DNA of 64,000 nucleotides from Capitulum mitella. Taxonomy: Eukaryota > Arthropoda > Thecostraca > Pollicipedomorpha > Pollicipedidae. Below are positions 58,390 to 64,000 of this stretch, piece by piece. Every line of letters starts with the position of its first letter. Position 1 is the stretch's first letter. The stretch spans positions 32,408,904 to 32,472,903 of the forward strand of contig CP099839.1 in NCBI GenBank assembly GCA_030062745.1. The letters run 5' to 3'. The notes beneath the pieces were generated by a model, which was not told the origin of the DNA, ran no database searches, and worked only from the letters and a program-made list of their open reading frames with translations. The translations under genes and the position numbers were made by a program.

Positions 58390-60735
58390 AGAAATCAGGT
58401 TCACAAAGACACCATTTAACCCTCGTCCGACTGGGACGGATCGATTGAGGACCACCCTGCGGTTTCGCCTAAAGATGGAACGCAGATTTTCTTCTGTTTC
58501 CGCGTTTTTCACATTTTTTAACTTGAGTAAGTTTAACACTTCAACTTCAACTTCAAGTTTCAGAATTTCTCATGCAACACGCCCTGACCTGTGGCCTTTT
58601 TGTCCAGGTCATGCTGGTCTTGATGTTAATCAAATCAAATAACACATTTCATTTCTTGGACATTGTGCATGTCATGCTGGACATTTAATACTGTGTTACA
58701 TATTTCTTTTACAAATGTAGGTGTCAACGACCTGATGTTAATGTACGGAAAGGGTTGGGTCATCAAGGTCAAACTAGGTCAAACGTGCACATCAGAAATT
58801 GACGTCTAACGTCATTATAGTTTGGTATAAGGGTGTGAAGTACACTTCCAAGAATGCTGTATTCCAAGCCACCACGTCAACATTCTTTTGACAAACATCG
58901 TTCAACCTACTGTAAAGCGACTTTGTTAGTCAAGACCACGCTACGCCAGAGAAATTCGAAAATTCAAAATTCGATTGTGCCACTCGGAGATGACCTTCAC
59001 AAAGCATCGCAGCCGCCAGTGATATGCTAAGACAGACTGTGTGCCCGCCTACCTGCACACCAAATTTGGTGGGTCTAGCTCGCGTGGTTTTGAACAAATA
59101 ACTTTCAAATAACAAATAACAAAAAATTTCCGTAAAATGACGGGAGCACCCCTAATGGTGACCTTGGGACCTAAGGTGGCCGTGACCCCAAATAGGCGAC
59201 CCCCTCCCAGCCAGAGGAGAATCGGTGTGCCACTTTTAGCACGTCTGTCTTCGCTCGTTCGACATGTGACTCGACAAAGGTGTGGTGGTAGCACTATGCC
59301 TCCTATTGCATGTTTCAGTTTTGATGACATTTTCGTGGTCTGAGAGGTCACCCAATGACCTATACCTAAAAACTAATAATTTCTCATGGCTAAGACAACG
59401 ACCAATACGCTGGTGATTACTGGGTCAAGTTATTTTGGGAACTATGGAAATCACATGGATAGGGAAACTTCCACATATTTTACATGACCGCGTAGAAGTC
59501 ATTACCGTGACACAGGTCACCTGCTGAGCTGAAACCAAAAGATCGGATATCGTTGAGTAGCTGACGTGACGAGCAACACACCGGTTTTTACCGCGTTGCT
59601 CTATCTCTCTGCGTTCAAAAGTTAGTAGAGGGGTTGTTTTAGGGCCCATCCCTATTGGGCGAAGGAATAAAAATGGCCCCGCCGGATGAAGGTGAACGTT
59701 TCGGAAAAAAAAATCATTTTTCATCTTCAGAATACATTTAGTTATCGCGGTGCCATACATTACGTTTGGCCAGTTACATACAAGGCCATGCGTAGTAAAT
59801 TTAAAAGTCCTTTCACTCTTCATATTTTCTAACAGTAAAAATTCTATGCAAGATTTCACCCTCAGGCTAGCAAAGCTAACTTCTGTTCCTCGAATGCATT
59901 TCACTGGTTCATGATATTCCTAGACTGCGTGTCACTGGTCATTCCTAAGTCTTAAGTTCCAGTGTTACGCATGATTTTATCTGGACGCTCAGCGACGGTT
60001 AGCATTTTAGTACAAAAAGGGGCTCATGTACGTAAAGACGTCTATGGTCACCACCCGTCATGAGCATCGTCGCATTCTCAGTCAGTCTCTGCCTTGTCAG
60101 AGTTTTGTCATACACCTGTCGTGAGTACCGGGCAGGAACACCATCACGAAGGTATAAGTTGTCTAGATGGATAAGTTGTTGTAGAACCAATGCGCGATTT
60201 ACGAAGCGAGCAGTCTTCGTGTGAACATACCTATTGATACACTACATTGACGCTCTTCAACGTGCGGTGTCTTTTAGTCGGGTTGTTTCTCATGACAAGG
60301 CTTTGGATCGTTTTGTTTCAGTAATAAGTGATGAGCTAAGTTCTTCGTTTCTTATCCTAGGGGCCACATGCATACGTATTATGTCCATCATCGCTTTTCA
60401 TCTGTTTCGTAAGATAGTGTCATCTGACTTTCGCAGAACAATTTGATTACACACCTGCTTACCGTGCCAGGCTTATTATGCATCACAGTGCCCATGTACA
60501 GTCCGATTTCGTTGTCAACAGTCGTGCTTAACGAACGAAAAGGTGATAAAAGATATAACACGCAAACACGTTACCCCTAGGGTAAGAATCGAAAAACTTA
60601 AGCTCATCATTTATTACCGAAACAAAACGATCCAAAATCTTGTCATCAGAAACAACCTGACTTAAAGACGCAACCAGTTGAACAGCGCCGATGTCGTGTA
60701 TCAATAAACATGTCCAGACGAAGACTGCAGGTTTC
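58390..60735. other. No gene recognised; AGGTCA-containing repeat debris
   Basis: TTAACCCTCGTCCGACTGGG at about 58418 resembles the end of element E, but no partner end was found. AGGTCA/TGACCT words recur at 58580-58800, 59340 and 59515. A 159-codon - strand frame (59904-59425) has no motif. Confidence 0.4.
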
Positions 60736-61969
60736 TTAACCCGCGCACGACCGTCGGTCCGTCCCGAACACCGGCGACTGGGGGGGGGGGGCAGTTGACT
60801 GCCCCCCCTCTAACTCACGAACGGTTGGTCGCACGATAAATATAAGCATACCGTTGGAAAGCCCGTCACGAGTAGAGCTCGAAACTGGTCTCATTTTTAG
60901 TTTTAGATAATATGTAAGCCAATTTACGCCCTATATATGTTTCCTCATAGCCGACTGCATGAGACCGAGAAATGGCCTGAATCTCAAGGGCTGTAACTAA
61001 TAACGCATAGGTAAAGGCACCAGCGCACAAGTAAATGTCCGCGGATGCCGATACACGTCTAATTTCCACAGATTTGTTCAATACATACGCCGAAACGTTG
61101 AGTTAAAGACACCGTAATTCTCCCGTCAGGCGCTACTGTGCGCCGCTGACGTATGCGGTACCAAATTGACGGGAACTAATTTTAGCGTTCCTTTATTTTC
61201 GCAAAAAAGACGATCTATGTAAATTCGATTGATCTTTGTGGTTCTTGTGATGGTTTCTCATGCTTAAATTTTGGAAAAAATGATTAGTTGCCAATCTACA
61301 AAGTTGGCGGGGCTTTATTCGCGAGAGCCTGTTTATTTCCAAAATATGCTACTTTTTCAAACTTTTTGAGGTTCGTGGTATTGATTACGTCTGTGCAAGC
61401 TAGTTGTGCCATTTTCTACCCATTCTGAGTAATTCATCGTCGATTTTGACGGTGGTACATTTTGGCCCACTTCAGTTATTCGTGACCTGACCTCAGGTCA
61501 ATGGCTGGAAGTCACTGATACTTTGTCCAATGACGGTAACTAGGTGTCTGCTTCACTCCACACTAAAAATGTGATGAAATATTCCGTCAATTTCAGAAAA
61601 AAACGGCGATATGTCTTAAAAATGGGCTTGACCTTAGGTCAATGACCCCGAAAATTCCGAAAAATCCGAGATAGCAGATTTGTTGCATCTATCACGATCA
61701 CTAATCCCTGAAAGTATTATTGAGATATCTTGTTTTGCGAAAAAGTTAGAGGGCGCTAAACTTTTTTGGACTTAGGTCTGTTTGACCTGGTCTAGGTCAG
61801 GCATCTGACCTGACCTGAGGTCAAAATTTTGACAAGAGACGTAAAATTGATGGAGCAAAAGGTACACAAAGTTTTGTGACTCTGTGTTAGTTCGTTCTCT
61901 CGCAATCCCAGAAAAACCTCAGGGGGGGGCAGTCAACTGCCCCCCCCCCCCCAGTCGGGGACGGGTTAA
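60736..61969 (+). mobile_element. TTAA-flanked DNA transposon of a second family (element E)
   Basis: 1.23 kb bounded by TTAACCCG on the left and CGGGTTAA on the right. Near both ends is a G run, CAGTTGACTG (or CAGTCAACTG) and a C run, forming a perfect long hairpin. The interior differs from elements A-D but again contains TGACCT/AGGTCA words (61480-61830). No transposase frame. Piggybac-like by TTAA and CCC..GGG ends. Confidence 0.75.
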
Positions 61970-62872
61970 GTCGCACTACATTGATGCTACAACTTCTCTA
62001 TCTAGAAACTTACCAATCACCTCCGTGTAATGCTCGTGCCCAGCACTCACGACAGACCCAGATCGGACGATTTCACTGTTCCGTGATGGTCGTGGTATTC
62101 AGTCGGCGCGTGACGTCCGTGGTATTCACAGGCCTACACCGCCAATGCACTTATTGCTTTAATGGAATTTAAATGTCGTCGTATTTTCTGAACAGAGATA
62201 ATGCAATTTAACAATGCACATATAATAAAGCAACCCTTCATTAACATATGGGCCATAAGCCGCTTCTGCCCAACTTTTACCGTTCACCACGTTTTTACCG
62301 TTTACCGCGTACACCGTGTCAAATCGCGCCATGCAGATCCATATCGATATGTCCTTTTCACTGATGCTATTTTAATTCCGTATGCGATCTAAGAACCGTA
62401 CTTCGTGGTTTCCGGTACCCCTACTACAAGTATCTTTTGGAACATGTCCACACGATCTGACCTAACCCGACAGTTCGCAGAACTTTTGGGGACTCGAAAA
62501 ACGATAAACCAGGAGTCTTCCTATTACTTGCTGTGTAGGATGTGATGGAGCAAAACCCAATTCTTGCTTCCTTATGTAGGTCCTTATGTTCGTCACCAGT
62601 GGTTACCGGAATCCGCATTCCGACTTTTCCAAGATTTTCCCATTTCCGATCCGGAAATCAGTTGGACATAACAATTTCACTTGAAAAAAATCTGGACAGC
62701 CTATTGCAAGCCAACTGCCAAAAAACGCGATAAAACCAAATTCTGCTTAATATTCCAGTTATAAACCCAATTATGGCACAAAACTATCATTTTGATCCCG
62801 TGACTCGACAACATGTTCGATTAAGGTTCTGCTTTTTACATAACCAATTCAATTCCACGTGTTTAACCCTAT
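61970..62872. other. No recognisable feature
   Basis: Short interval between elements E and C, with only short motif-free frames. It lies in the presumed upstream intron of tankyrase. Confidence 0.4.
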
Positions 62873-64000
62873 TCCCGGCAGGGGGGGCGGAATCCGCCCC
62901 CTCGGGTTTTTTGCTTGCCAATTCCAGGCTTTTTGACGCAGCTTCACGAAACTTGGTCACTTTTCCTAGCTATTCCTTCTACGCGCCGTGACAAAATTTC
63001 GAAATTCTATTTTGCTCAGGGGCGGAGCCAGGCAACGTTTTTGGGAGGCACCTCAGGTCATTTTTGGCCATGTTGAGGGTAAAGGGAAAATGTCTGCCAA
63101 AAACAGAGTTTTTAAGATAGAACTTAAAACTTTAAATGAATATATAGCTAAATAGTTGGGCAATGTGCATATGAAATTTTGTTTATCTGAGGCAACTTTA
63201 CAAGGTCAGGTCAAGGTCAAAAGTCAAAATTTGTTTTTTCGCAATAATTTCGGCGCCGTTTTTTCAAATGCCAAACCCGGAATATATATGACGTAGAAAG
63301 ATGCCCTCTACTTGTGTACCAAGTTTCAGCTTGATATCAGGTCAGGTCACGGAGCTATGACCTAAAATGTCAGTGCACGTACCCTATATCGCAAAAGCCA
63401 AAAAATGATTTTTTTGGAATAGAATGAATTTAATCGATTAAAAACGTTTACAGATAATATTGAATGCACACGACATCATTCCAGGTGACCCCAAGGTCAC
63501 TGGAGGTCATTTAAGGTCAAAGGTCACAAGTTGATCTGAGAAACGTGTGACCATGACAGTTCCCCCTTTTTTATGTCCCTGGCACCGCCTATGCTAACAT
63601 TATACAAACATTGTAAAGCGATTTGTACTTCTTTAGCATAACATGACTAGCAGAAGCTAAAAAAGTGTTTTGGCCTCTTTTGTTCATTCCGTTATTAGAA
63701 AACTAATCCCCCTATTTTTGAAACCCTGTGAACGCCCATGAATTTTCTCAAAATTTCAAATTTGCATACCCATGGTAAAAGCCCTATCCATAATCTCTCG
63801 ATTGATGCCAGTTTCATCGAAATCGGTCCATAAACAACGGAGTTATAAGAAGTCAAAAAGTACCCCCCCATTTTGACATTTTTGCCCCCCTGTATCCACA
63901 AATTTCAAAATTTTGAAAATTTCTTTTTATCAAAATGTAGTTCACGTCACGGCAAATCGATTGCCGTTTGTTGCGATGAAATCGGATAAGTAGTTCTCGA
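62873..64000 (-). mobile_element. TTAA-flanked non-autonomous DNA transposon, copy C (cut by window edge)
   Basis: Starts TTAACCCTATTCCCGGCAGG and follows copy B nearly base for base to the window end, where about 95 bp would remain. AGGTCA cluster at 63494-63526. Element-internal frames such as 63901-63695 are not genes. Confidence 0.85.

Noticed and set aside
58418-60735. A further TTAA element starting at TTAACCCTCGTCCGACTGGG
   Set aside because: No partner terminus ending ..GGGTTAA was found before element E.

Overview
This window is from an animal (metazoan) nuclear genome. It shows spliced genes with large introns, many microsatellites and minisatellites, TTAA-flanked non-autonomous DNA transposons, and fragments of LINE, Ty3/Gypsy-like and P-element/THAP9-like elements. 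There are no operons and no rRNA or tRNA genes. The mobile families, especially a multi-copy uncharacterised family I know mainly from arthropods and cnidarians, suggest an invertebrate, plausibly an arthropod such as a crustacean or chelicerate. That placement is inference.

Two host genes can be reconstructed exon by exon. (1) A homologue of TP53I13 (tumor protein p53-inducible protein 13, DUF3105-like) lies on the + strand. Six coding exons run from 16271 to 29479, all splice phases agree, and the conceptual product is 235 residues. (2) The 3' end of a tankyrase gene (poly-ADP-ribose polymerase catalytic domain) lies on the - strand. Four exons at 55850-55667, 52312-52204, 44156-44000 and 41989-41912 encode the C-terminal 175 residues, including the H-Y-E catalytic positions and the Cys-x2-His-x4-Cys-x2-Cys zinc site. 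The upstream ankyrin/SAM part would lie beyond the right edge. The two genes are convergent: their stop codons face each other across about 12.4 kb, and each stop codon sits inside a minisatellite unit.

Layout. 1-1.9 kb: LINE ORF1 on the - strand with one internal stop. 2-4.3 kb: little that is recognisable. 4.37-8.62 kb: a satellite of about 188 bp that changes orientation midway, with about 97% identical outer arms (4374-5182 and 7691-8498) that form a palindrome. 10.3-10.96 kb: copy 1 of the uncharacterised family. 11.93-13.15 kb: TTAA element A. 15.08-16.2 kb: 33-bp GC-rich minisatellite ending about 75 bp before the TP53I13 start codon. 16.27-29.48 kb: TP53I13, with a decayed antisense copy of the uncharacterised family in its last intron. 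24.25-26.05 and 35.94-37.75 kb: one 1.8-kb repeat in opposite orientations. 32.8-33.9 kb: Gypsy and P-type transposase remnants. 41.9 kb to the right edge: tankyrase, its introns holding TTAA elements D, B, E and C, AGGTCA-rich repeats and an unidentified broken coding region (53.4-54.6 kb).

The most notable observations are: a tandem triplication of the zinc-site end of a tankyrase exon, in which only a GC-type donor keeps the frame; TTAA transposons in two families that share a G-run/C-run hairpin near both ends; a conserved four-copy AGGTCA cluster inside one of those families; the satellite palindrome; and the promoter-proximal 33-bp minisatellite. I saw no CRISPR array, plasmid, phage or prokaryotic system.
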